Below, one piece after another: positions 44,048 to 53,789 of a stretch of DNA of 64,000 nt (its first letter is position 1; each line of letters begins with the position of its first letter). This DNA comes from Undaria pinnatifida. Lineage: Eukaryota > Sar > Phaeophyceae > Laminariales > Alariaceae. The notes beneath the pieces are model-generated. The model was not told the origin of the DNA. It searched no databases and saw only the letters and a list, made by a program, of their open reading frames with translations. The stretch spans positions 1,379,001 to 1,443,000 of the forward strand of contig JABAKD010000027.1 of assembly GCA_012845835.1 (NCBI GenBank), read 5' to 3'. A program made the position numbers and the translations under genes.

Positions 44048-44741
44048 AAGTCGAGGACAGCATCCTTCTGCTCCTCGGTAAACGTGGAACTGGCGAATGC
44101 TCTAGACAGAGGACTTTCAAGGTCAGACCTGGCGCGGCGAACATCCTCGTCGGAATCGGGAGTGTTCGCGACGGCGTTGATATTTAATTGATCAGGGGTG
44201 GCAACAGATGCCGTGTACAAATTGCCAAGATGCAAGCCTGGTAAAAGGCAGACACCATCACCAGATGGGTTGTACATTTGCACGACAAAAGAACCATCAG
44301 AAGCACTCCACGTAGCTGAGAAACGGGCGACGAGAATGTTCTTGAAAGCTTCAAGTGTTGCGTCATCGGAAAAATCTTTCTCGGTTATAATGCGAGGTTC
44401 GACAACAACATTGAAGGTAGACAATCAGTTTAGGCAACAGCGAGGCTTTTCCATTCCGGTTTGAGGTTGAATCTCTCACACAGAGGAACATGAATGGCAT
44501 CAGCATCGTGATGTACAGCGACCACCGACATGTTTTGAGCGTGGTTCGCCGGGGAAGGATTGTTGCTACTGGACGACGGAACGGAGTCGCGAATGCGATG
44601 AACAGCTGGTATAGTTGAGCCAGTGGACGAAAATGACAAAGATTGATTTTCCCACTCTAGGCGCTCTCCGAAGTCGGACATGACACATTTATCGAGGAGC
44701 ATAAGATCGGGGCTCAAAGAGGGGACGGCCAGCGTAGTCAC
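44008..44741 (-). pseudogene. gypsy spacer between protease and RT
   Basis: Two frames (44741-44430 and 44424-44008, minus) encode the part between protease and RT: LMLLDKCVMSDFGERLEW, then AFASSTFTEEQKDAVLDLCAQYRSV leading into RT. The segment is typical of gypsy pol but has no enzymatic motif. Stops at 44430 and 44008 and frame changes interrupt it. Confidence 0.65.
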
Positions 44742-44764
44742 CGTACGGGTGAGCTCGCTGAGGG

Positions 44765-45202
44765 TTAAGGAAAATCAATAAACCCTACGACATTATTTGG
44801 CTCGCCATTTACCGCGCGGAGCGCAACAGCGGCCGGGGGGACGGGACTAATAGGAATACCTCGCAGGGTGGGATAACAACGTATCCACGCCAGAGAAACA
44901 ACCGGCACATCGGTATCCGTGTCCACCGTGATGTTATTCACGGGGACGTCGTAGGCAGAGCCGGCGATGCAGACTTGTCGAGACGAGAAAGGTAAAGAAA
45001 AGTCGATGGTTTCGTGCGTCCGCCTTGAGCTGTACCACACCTGGTCTGAGTTATATTTTCTTTCGGGGGAACGTTTTTCTTTCGCATTTTGAGAACGTAC
45101 ACCCAAGCGCACAGGCGCCGTACATCTGCTTGGACGCACACCTTGGCTCGCACTCGGGGACGCGGATACAGTAACTGGGGAATCAGAGAAACTATTATTC
45201 AC
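44765..45202 (-). pseudogene. gypsy retropepsin with altered active site
   Basis: The minus-strand frame includes ITVDTDTDVPVVSLAWI (about 44891-44941) in the position of the aspartic-protease active site, followed by VNGEPNNVVGFIDFP, a normal flap/second-lobe context. The catalytic triplet reads Asp-Thr-Asp where the family has Asp-Thr-Gly. A single G-to-A change would explain this, and the protease would be dead or strongly impaired. An Arg/Ser-rich region precedes it. Confidence 0.72.
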
Positions 45203-45497
45203 AACTCAAGCTTCGCTTGCGCGATGAACGCTGACTCTCAACCTCCTCTACTTCAGCCTGTGGGGGAGGGACGACACGAAATTCAGACACACTTGCTACA
45301 CGTAAAAGTTTTTTTGCTGTACCATGAGGACGGGCACAGTACATAACTATGATGCGGACGGGGACAAGAGGGACGTCAAACTCAGGGGCAAAAACGGCTA
45401 CCGACGACGTGGAGAGTTTCCTCTTGACGCCTTTCCTGGCTACACCAGAAGACGACACTACTGTTTCAGGCGCTACCACAGCAGGGCACCCTTAGTT

Positions 45498-45528
<31 letters not shown>

Positions 45529-45552
45529 GGGGCGGGGGCCTTCTTGGAGCGC

Positions 45553-46377
45553 TTACCTCCACCGTTGCCACCGCCGCCGCCCCTTGTTACGCTTGCTGGT
45601 CGCGCGCGCCCTGCGTGCGTCACGCTCCTCGCGCTGCCGCGTCAAGCACTCCTCGAGCCAGTGGCCCACCTTGCTCTTGCACGTCGGGTGCGTGCACCTG
45701 GGACGCTCCTTGTCAGTCCGGACTCCCTTGGGGGACTTGTCGCCCTTGGGAGACTGACCCTTAAAGGAATTGCCCTTGGGCCCACCCGAGCCAAACCCTC
45801 CCGAGCCGGAACCCCCGGAGTTGGAGCCTGCACTGCCGGACGCAGCCCGCAGCGAGATTGCATCGTACTGATGGGCGATAGCGGTGCGGTTCGGGACGGT
45901 GGTGAACGACGTGGCACTGACGTGAGCATTGGTGCGACCAGTGTTAGAGCCAGTGAGGTTTGCGGCCTCAAGGCGACGGAGCTGAGCAACAGCTTCAGAC
46001 ATTGTCTTGGGGTGTTGTTCTTGACTAGCAAGAAGCCTGATCCCCGGTACTACACCGTTGCGGAATAGTACGACGGACAGAGCAACGTACGGAGAACGCC
46101 ACAGGGTTACACGCTGGACGCACGCTTCAAAACGAGTACACTCCGATTGAAACCGGAGGGCATACGATGCGATGGTTTCACCAGAATCCATTCTGAACTC
46201 GGCGAGATGAAGGGCAGAGTCCTCTACGGAGTTAGAGGGCATGTGACAGTCGAGCAGTGCACTTTTCAGCTCCGACCGGTTCTTCGGCGCAGTGTGCGAT
46301 CCCGGCGCGTCAGTGACTTCTGTGGATACAGCAGGGTTGTGCCAATTGAGACTGCCGTCCATTATGTGCTGGTACAA
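45553..46377 (-). pseudogene. gypsy Gag capsid and zinc-knuckle region
   Basis: The minus-strand frame of 274 codons shows a Gag capsid C-terminal region (SALHLAEFRMDSGETIASYALRFQSECTRFE; LFRNGVVPGIRLLA), a Gly/Ser/Lys-rich linker, and a knuckle CTHPTCKSKVGHWLEEC (about 45642-45692). Its spacing is C-x4-C-x5-H-x4-C instead of the common C-x2-C-x4-H-x4-C. A basic tail (RRARATSKRNKGRRRW) follows. It would bind and package element RNA. Gag upstream is split into other frames. Confidence 0.75.
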
Positions 46378-46452
46378 CGTGAGAACTGGTACATCACAGA
46401 TGAGTGATATGTGCTCGAATGCAACCTCGTCGGAGAGTTGACTAAATCAGCA

Positions 46453-47111
46453 TCAGACACCTGTAGATATTCCTGCTTTGACGCGAAAACTGCAGACGGG
46501 ACGGTACTGCTGTCTATCCGAAATGACATCGACGTCAGCGGAGCCGGTAAGACGCGAAACCTGGTTGACGTCCTGTGACGTGATTACTACACGATCAGAC
46601 TTAGGCGACAAAACTTCAGCGAATGCCGGCGCAAGTGACGAGACGGAGGTCTCCTGCTGCTGTACAGAAGCGGCAGGAGACGACGACTTAGACTCGGAGC
46701 TATCTAAGCTTACCAGACGGCTCATCAGCTCCATTGTTTGCGGTGACAGCTTCGCAATCTCGCCAGAGTCCAGCTTGGCGATGTCCTTGTTCACGATGGA
46801 CTGAAGTAGGTTGACGGTGGAGTCTATGTTAGAAGGACCGGAACGAACCGGAGTGATGTTCGTCTCGTGGAAGCCGGAAGCACCTACGGCGTTGTTGCGT
46901 CCACGCCCATGGTGCTCGCGGAGGAAGATCCGTCCGCGGTCGCCTCGGCGGCAGTGCCGTCGCTGGTTGCGGCAGTGCCGTCGATATTAAGCTCAAAGGG
47001 GTTGGCGGGGTTGTCACCAGCGGCGCTATTGGTGGTGACCACAGTCCCGTCGGCAGGGGGAGCGGGCTGTTGGTCCGGGTTGTCCACATTTCCTCCGTAG
47101 TTGTCGAACAT
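46453..47111 (-). pseudogene. gypsy Gag N-terminal region, frameshifted
   Basis: ATG at 47111 (minus) lies about 50 bp inside the right LTR and starts MFDNYGGNVDNPDQQPAPP, an acidic, Ala/Thr-rich segment to 46884. After a frame change 46794-46453 continues (MNKDIAKLDSGEIAKLSPQTMELMSRLV...). No domain is known to me for this part. Position and orientation fit a Gag start. Confidence 0.6.
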
Positions 47112-47159
47112 GGCTGAGATTAACTCGAGAAAGGCTCAATCAAAAGACTGCCGTCTGAA

Positions 47160-47594
47160 CGCCAATAAGGGTTAGTTCTCGAGAACACCGCAGGGAGGTG
47201 TGAATATCCAACAATGCGTGTACAAATGTCCCTCTCAGGCAACGGTCGCAGAATGTGGGCGGTGTTGACGATCACCGGACAAATAGAAGTGCCCAGTAAA
47301 GAGACAGAATGTCAGGTTGAGATGGGGGCAGAAGGAAGAGTGAGAGGTGTGCGAGGGCGCGCCGTTACACTCCTCTCGGATAAAAGCAACGGGCAACGAG
47401 CTGAGGAAGCGTCTGGGAAGACGTCTTGAGGTTCTTCGGGATGTTGTACCCTTCCTCGTGGCTCGGAGCGTTGGCGATAACGACATCGCTCCGAGAGACG
47501 ATCTTCCTAGGAGAACGTGCGGAACGGTCCCAAAGATTATAGGATTTGTGGTCAGACGCAAGTAGGCAGGTTGGGTTCAGAGCATTGTGACCCA
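47160..47594 (-). repeat. gypsy LTR, right (5' LTR)
   Basis: 435 bp match to 30986-31446. In minus sense it is followed by TGGCGTTCAGACGGCAG, a plausible primer-binding site starting TGG, and then by the gag ATG. Confidence 0.82.
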
Positions 47595-47839
47595 CGCCAA
47601 CAGCGACTATTTTCGTGAAGTAATTGAAGTAACCTCAAATCCAGACCACGGATAGAAAAAACGCAAAATATTGAATGCAGCAACCAACAAATACTATATG
47701 TGCGTCCATGTCGTCCTCACCCTACCCTCTCGAGCCACCAGGGACAAGTTCCTCTCCCCATGCACCTCCGAAAAAGCCTCAAACGGTAAATTACCGTTTT
47801 AATCCGCGGTCAATTTTGATGTCTGGTTCGTAACTGCTG

Positions 47840-48215
47840 CCCGTATGTTTCAACGCGCAGAAAGTTGTGCGGTGTTGCTACATTCGAAACACCCCTGTTC
47901 TCCTCACAACTGTCTGCGTGTCCGACACAATATTTCAATTCGCTAACCAAATACATATGCACCACACAACGCTCGGAGCAGAATAAATCCCAAGGCGTCT
48001 CTTTCGCCAGGAAACGTTCCACAATACTGGCTTGTATTCATATAGACTACCAGCAGCCGTCAGGGTTGCTATCGCCAATATCTGTCATTCTGCTACAATT
48101 TCGTGGGCTGTTTGTTACTCCGCCTTACGTGTTGTTCAAGCATGCACAACTCAGAGTCAATCACACTGCTGCTGCTGTTATAACATGTGATACCACGCAT
48201 ACATGAGCACAGCAG
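47840..48215 (-). repeat. reversed copy of the intron 1 satellite
   Basis: Shares, in reverse complement, the blocks CTGTTCTCCTC, GTCTGCGTGTC, CCCAAGGCGTCTCTTTCG, CTTGTATTCAT and GTGATACCACGCATACATGAGCAC with 25840-26970. It starts about 250 bp beyond the gypsy 5' LTR. Confidence 0.65.
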
Positions 48216-48479
48216 TACAAGCATGCTTTCGGATTCCTTCGTATCTTCCGCGTTTTTCTTCCGTTCAGGTTCGAGATATCCACACCTCGGATAACGTAAC
48301 TATCAACGTTTGACGTACTTGCAAATGTTACGGATCAGCCAAAAATCAGAAAATAAATCAAGAACAACAGCGGCCTCTCACCGGCCGAACCCCCTCTACA
48401 AAACACACCGGATAAAACCTGCCACCGCTGCCGCTGCCCTCGGATCAGCGACAAAAATGGTAGCATTTCGTTACTATTA

Positions 48480-48915
48480 TACGTTAACTACTTTCTGGGT
48501 TGTGTGATAACACTGTGTTAGTATGTTGTGCTATTAACGGGCGGTCGACTAACATAATGTTAGTGTGTTACCTTGATCCCGTATTAAATGCAGTATACGT
48601 GTTACGGTGTTAGGTAGGCAGCCCATAAGAATTAGCACTATGTTAGTGTGTTAGCGGTATTCCTAATGGCTATCGTAACACGCGTTTGAAGAGGTAAAGT
48701 ACATGGCGTTGACATTATCTTACCGTATTAGCGACAACAACAGTCAATTAAACGTTGACATTATGTTAGCGTGTTAGCGGCAGCAGTCTGTAGCGAGTAA
48801 CGTTACGTTAGGGTGTTAATGGAATTCTTACTTGTTACCGTAACATAATTCAGACGGATAACGCAATATGTCATGCCGGATAAAACGCCTGCATAACACT
48901 GCTGTTAGTGTGGTA
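48480..48915 (+). repeat. degenerate GTTAGTGTGTTA-type repeat region
   Basis: The words CTGTGTTAGTATGTTG, ATGTTAGTGTGTTA (twice), ATGTTAGCGTGTTAG, ACGTTAGGGTGTTA and GCTGTTAGTGTGGTAG recur at irregular 60-140 bp spacing, separated by AT-rich sequence with GTAACAC and CGTATTA. No coding content. Confidence 0.55.
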
Positions 48916-49074
48916 GTGGAAGTACTAGTGGCTGTCGTTATTGTCGTATGTGACGATACGACCTGGCGTGGTCGCAGACGTTGGTGTCGGCAGCAATCAA
49001 GTCAATCGAAGGAGCGTGCAAGATGCACCCGGCGGAAATACATATATATATATTTTTATATATAGAATAATTGT

Positions 49075-49430
49075 TGTTTTTGAGGACAGGGGTTTGGTCA
49101 GCAGTTGTTTACGTCTCGGCCTCAGTAGCGGATTATTGGAACTGAAATTCCTCGGTCAAATCGCTTCGTTCGAGCACCGTCTTCGGGGGGAAGCTCCGAC
49201 GCCCCTCGCCCTGCCTTGTCCATGCTGCACCTCGACGTGAACGCGGATAGGCGCTGAGCGAGACAAGCGAGAAGTTGCTGAAACGTTGACTTTTGAGAAA
49301 GTAGTCTCGAGGCTTCGGTTGTATCTTGACGTCTGCAGCGTCTGCAGAGGGTGATGGTTATCAAAATTGGCATAATTTCCAAACAGTAGTTGCTAAAGTT
49401 TAGGATTTTAGGGTGTTATACTTTCTCGAG
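49075..49430 (+). repeat. dispersed repeat family R6, first copy
   Basis: Matches 51020-51375 in the same orientation: GTCTCGGCCTCA, CGGTCAAATCGCTTCGTTC, CGTCTTCGGGGGG, CGCCCCTC.CCCTGCCTT, CACCTCGAC.TGAACGCGGATG and GAGACAAGCGAGA.GTTGCT, then a CTCGAG.CTTCGGTTGTATCTTGACGTCTGCAG block. Confidence 0.75.
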
Positions 49431-50430
49431 CATTTGTTTTGCTTGATTGACGTCGGCAGGGCTTGAGCATTTGTTTTGCTTGACGCCAGCAGGGCTTGAA
49501 CGAATAAAACACGGGACCGTGGTGAAGAATGCGATGCAAGAAGATTAGAAAGGCTGCAAGACGAACAAGATACGCCCACAAGAACGCGTGTTATACCAGC
49601 AGTAGATCGCTCTAATTAATCTTTTCTTTTGCGCTGGGTGCTGTTGAAGTGTTTCTCATTTTGAGCGTGCTTGGTCTGCACGTCAACATGATATAGGCTC
49701 AAAATCGTTTTTTTGAGCGACCTATTAAGCAAATAACGTCTGCAGAGCTTGAACGAACAAAACATGGGAAAAGGTTTTTCAAATGGAATTTGAAATGACA
49801 TCATTTCCAAATTGATATCATTTGCAAACTCCTCTCCCAGGTAACCTGATATAGGCTTGAAACCGTTTTTTTCCGCGACGTATGATAGAAATAACTAGCC
49901 AAATTGCGACCGCGTAAATAATTGCGAGCTTAGTTAGGCTTTGATTCAATAGGTCAATGCTTTTTGCACGACCTATTATGCAAGTAACTGGTCAAATTGC
50001 GTTTGTTTTGCTTGACGTCTGCAGGGCCTGAACGAAGAAAACACAGTAAATTGGGAGTTTGAAGAATGCGATGATAGAAGATTAGAAAGGCTGCAAGACG
50101 AACAAGATGAGTCCACGAGAACGGGTGTTATACCAGTAGTGGACCGCTGTAATTCGTCTTTTTTATTGCGGTTGGTGCTGTTGGAGAAGTGTTTCTCATT
50201 TTGAGCGTGCTTGGTCTGCACGTCAACCTGTTATAGGCTCATAACCGTTTTTTTGCGCGACCTATTATGCAAATAACGTTTGCAGAGCTTGAACGAATAA
50301 AACATGAGAATAATGTTTTTTCAACTGGCATTTTAAATAGCATTATTCCAAATTGACATCATTTGCCAACTCCTCTCCCAGGCAACCTGATATATGCTCA
50401 TTTTTTTTTATATATATATACTCTATATAC
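49430..50430 (+). repeat. dispersed repeat family R5, several direct units
   Basis: Units contain GAACGAA.AAAACA, GATTAGAAAGGCTGCAAGACGAACAAGAT, GAGTCCACGAGAACG, GTTATACCAG.AGT.GA, GTGTTTCTCATTTTGAGCGTGCTTGGTCTGCACGTCAAC and CGACCTATTA.GCAAATAACG. Copies start near 49500 and 50040. Further degenerate units lie at 51390-52700. Confidence 0.7.
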
Positions 50431-51020
50431 CAGATAGCAACAGGTAGCGGCATTATGATAGCATTCGAGGAATTGAATGACGAAGGCATCGACAACGTGT
50501 TTCACGCCTAGAATACCGTCAGCAAGTCTCTTCACGACCAGACTATACAACACACAGACACAGTCACTCTGCGAGCCCCTCGGATGTAGATACTTTCATG
50601 CATAGTGTAGCTAGGGGATTGCAGATCCCCGAGAAGGCTGTACGCGGGGAGGGGTGGTTGTGGGCAAAAACAGAGAAGCTGGCTCAATGCGCGCCTCTCA
50701 GTGGCTACGTAGAGAACATGCCGCATACATGGCCACCCCCTTGCTGGCCCTGGATGCTGGGTTGAGTCAAAACAACTAGAAAAGCACTCGAAACGCGTCT
50801 CTTGGTGGCCATACCAGAGGGTCAGTGTGGGTTCGAAATCAAATTCACGCAAAAACCGGCAGAAGTAAGTAGTCCACTGTTTTGCTATACCGATCTCTTG
50901 GCATTACTTTACATTCTACACGAGTAGACTATGTGTTGTGTGGTAATGGTGTTGAATCCAACAAGTTCAAGTGCTGCCCTGCCCGACCCATGCGGAGCCC
51001 TTGTATTTATATATAATGAT
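50430..51020 (+). repeat. dispersed repeat family R4, forward copy
   Basis: Reverse complement of 18620-19250. It begins after a short AT-rich (TA)n stretch and runs to GTGCTGCCCTGCCC.ACCCATGCGGAGCCC. A shorter related piece is at 53240-53350 (CTGCCCTGCCCTACCC). Confidence 0.65.
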
Positions 51021-51375
51021 TCTTTTGTTGAGAGGAAAGGCATTTGCTCAGGAGTTGTTTTCGCCTCGGCCTCACTATGGGATTCTCGAAACTGGAATTT
51101 CTCGGTCAATCGCTTCGTTCAAGCGCCGTCTTCGGGGGGCGGCTCCCACGCCCCTCACCCTGCCTTATTCATTCCGCACCTCGACATGAACGCGGATGGG
51201 GGCTGATCGAGACAAGCGAGAGGTTGCTAAAATGTTGTATTTGAGGAGGTACTCTCGAGCCTTCGGTTGTATCTTGACGTCTGCAGAGCGTGATAATTTC
51301 CTAAATTGACATGTTTCCAAACTGTATTTGCTCAAGTTTGAATTTACGGTGGTATTCTCTCGAGCATTCGTTTCG
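51020..51375 (+). repeat. dispersed repeat family R6, second copy
   Basis: Direct copy of 49075-49430, joined to the end of the R4 copy, which suggests R4 and R6 may be parts of one larger element. Confidence 0.7.
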
Positions 51376-51379
51376 ATTG

Positions 51380-52700
51380 ACGTCTGAAGAGCTTGAACGA
51401 ATAAAACACGGGAAGACATTTTTTAAATGGCATCATTTTCAAATTGACATCATTTGCAAACTTCTCTCGCAGGCACGAACAGCAAGTAAAAGTGCATCGC
51501 TCTAATTCGTCCGTTTATATTGCGTTTGGTGCTGTTAAGGTGTTTCTCATTTTGAGCGTGCTTGCTCTGCACATCAACCTGATATAGGCCTGAAATTTTA
51601 TTATAGCGAAACATACGAGGTAAATAACTAGCCAATTTACGATCGTGTAAATATGGCGAGCTTAGTTAGGCTTTAGCCGATTAGGCGAATGAACTCGAAA
51701 TTTTCAGCGTCGTTTTTGTGGGTCGCATGAGAGACCAAGATGTGATTATGCGGGCAAGTATTCCGAATTGAATTTCTGCCCTATGCGAGCGAGTAGCATG
51801 CCAACAACCGCGAAAAGAAGTGCGAGCTTATTGCTGGGTTTTGACGCAATAGGCGAACGAAATCGGGATTCTCAACATCTTGTTTCGAGGTCGCATTAGC
51901 GACAACGAGGGGGTTATGCAGGCAAGTATTCCGAATTGAATTGTTACCTTATTGAAGCGAGTAGCACGCTATAAACCGCGAACAAAATTGCCAGCTTTTA
52001 GCTAGGCTTTGACCCAATAGGCGAATTAAACCGGGATTTCCAGCCCCTTTTTTCGGGGTCGCATACGCGACCAAGAGATGGCAATGCGGGCGACAATCCT
52101 ATGAACAAGAAATTAAAAGGTTACCAACCAATAGGAGTTGTGAAAAATGTGATGCAAGAAGATCAGACAGGGTTCAAGGCGAACAACATACGTCCATAAG
52201 AGCGCTAATTGTACCAGCAGTAGATCGCTCTAACTCGTCCTTTTTATATTGCGTTTGGTGCTGTTCAATCGTTTCTCATTTTGAGCGTGATTGCTCTGTA
52301 CGTCAGCCTGATATAGGCTCAATATAATATTTTTTGCGCGACTTTTTATGCAAATAACTAGCCAAATTACGACTGCGTAAATAATTGTGAGCGTAGTTAT
52401 GCTTTGATCCAATAGGCGAATGAATGAACTCGGGATTTTCAGCGAGTTTTTTTTGGGTCATATAAGAGAGCAATAATAGGTGCTTATACGGGCAAAAATT
52501 CCGAATTAAATTGTTGCCCTATGCGAGCGAGTAGCATGCATGCCAAAAACCGCGGAAATATTCGCTATTTTTTAGTTAGGCTTTGACGCAATAAATAGGC
52601 GAACGAAATCGGGATTTTCAGCCTCTTGTTGCGACCAAGAGGTGATAATGCGGGAAAATATCCATTAAAAAGAAATGAAAAGGAAAGCAAACGATAAGAG
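51380..52700 (+). repeat. R5-like degenerate repeats
   Basis: Repeated TTTGA..CAATAGGCGAA(T/C)GAA, GGTCGCAT..GCGACCAAGA, CCGAATTGAATT.TTGCC, GCGAGTAGCATGC and AGCTTAGTTAGGCTTTGA words at 150-250 bp spacing, together with the CTCATTTTGAGCGTG unit at 51546 and 52274. No coding content. Confidence 0.6.
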
Positions 52701-53760
52701 TAGTTGTGAAGAATGTCGCTTGTGCTTCTCTGTAAGTAAGTTCTTCGTGTACTATGGAAGTAAACACGGAGGGGTTTCCAAGGCAACATCAACGCCGCCT
52801 TCATTTTTCCCTTCCGCAAATTTGATAATTTCAACCATTCCGTCCAATGCCTTTGTTATTGATGCCATGTCCTCTTTCGTTCGCCTAGAAATGAAGCAGG
52901 TTCTCAATATTATTTTCGGTAATACCGAATTCAGTTTTGTTCCATCTATAGGCTACTTTTAATTGGGCGGCAATTCAAATAATAGAGTGCGTTTCGCCTA
53001 TGGTTGCTTTGTTTGTTGGTATGTCTTTCTTCTGTCAAAGCAAACCTTCAGAATCTCATCATGTTCGTTTTAAACTCTTGGCAACAGTTACAGTTGAAAC
53101 CTCAATGTCGAATTGGATAAATACAACTTATTTAGGCGAGTGCTACCCTGCCTTGTCCCAAAAATGAGCGCCGTCGAATGCCAACTTATGATATTTAGAA
53201 TCTCATGGTCGTATTGAACTCTTGGCATTTCTTCACAGTTCAATGTCGAATCGGACAGCTACAACTTTTTTTCTCGTCGAAATGCTGCCCTGCCCTACCC
53301 GAAGCATGGCCGCCTGCCGGCGCCCATGTGGAAAGCCCTTGTATATTGATATATTAACGGGCGCTTTCGGCCAAGATAGTAAAGCCTGCTGTGTGCAGAG
53401 TTCAGAGGACACTGAATACTGACGAGGGAAAATAGAAGGATGAGAGAAGAGTAAATAGGGTTGGGCCACCGACGTAATCTCTTTCAACGTTTAGATTACT
53501 ACTTCCAGAAGCCTCTGATCTCGATAACTTGACAACTCTACAACTCTACAACTCCACCATAGTACTTCGTACGATACGATCTTCTCGAACTATAGACTAG
53601 TCTACAGCAGTAGTTGAACAGGTGATAGTCCCGCCGCCTTAATAGAAAATTTCTGCCAAGAAAGCGAAGTAACATATGATCGATGTATCATACAACAACA
53701 AATTATGAAGATTTAACACGTTATTTACTGCACTTAAAGACTGGGTTGCATGCTGCATCT
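52700..53760. other. no gene recognised
   Basis: One 95-codon frame (52675-52962) and others lack recognisable domains. The R4-like piece at 53240-53350 is the only identifiable content. Confidence 0.4.
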
Positions 53761-53789
53761 AACATCAAACTTTCTAGAATAGTAAACAT

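Larger units (their letters stand above)
30986..47594 (-). mobile_element. Ty3/gypsy LTR retrotransposon (minus strand) containing a nested copia element and a solo LTR
   Basis: Two closely similar direct repeats at 30986-31446 and 47160-47594 bracket a minus-strand gag, protease, RT, RNase H, integrase series (47111 down to 40403). The order PR-RT-RH-INT is diagnostic of Ty3/gypsy. The copia element at 31898-39633 sits between the integrase stop and the left repeat. Without it, and without the solo LTR, the element is about 8.4 kb. The left repeat would then be its 3' LTR, with a G-rich segment (AACTGGGGGTGATG, minus sense) just upstream as the polypurine tract. I could not find a clean target duplication at the outer edges, so the left repeat could instead be an unrelated solo LTR of the same family. 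Confidence 0.65.

Noticed and set aside
30986..47594. Host genes inside the 30.9-47.6 kb block
   Set aside because: All coding similarity belongs to gypsy or copia gag and pol; the remaining gaps have no domain.
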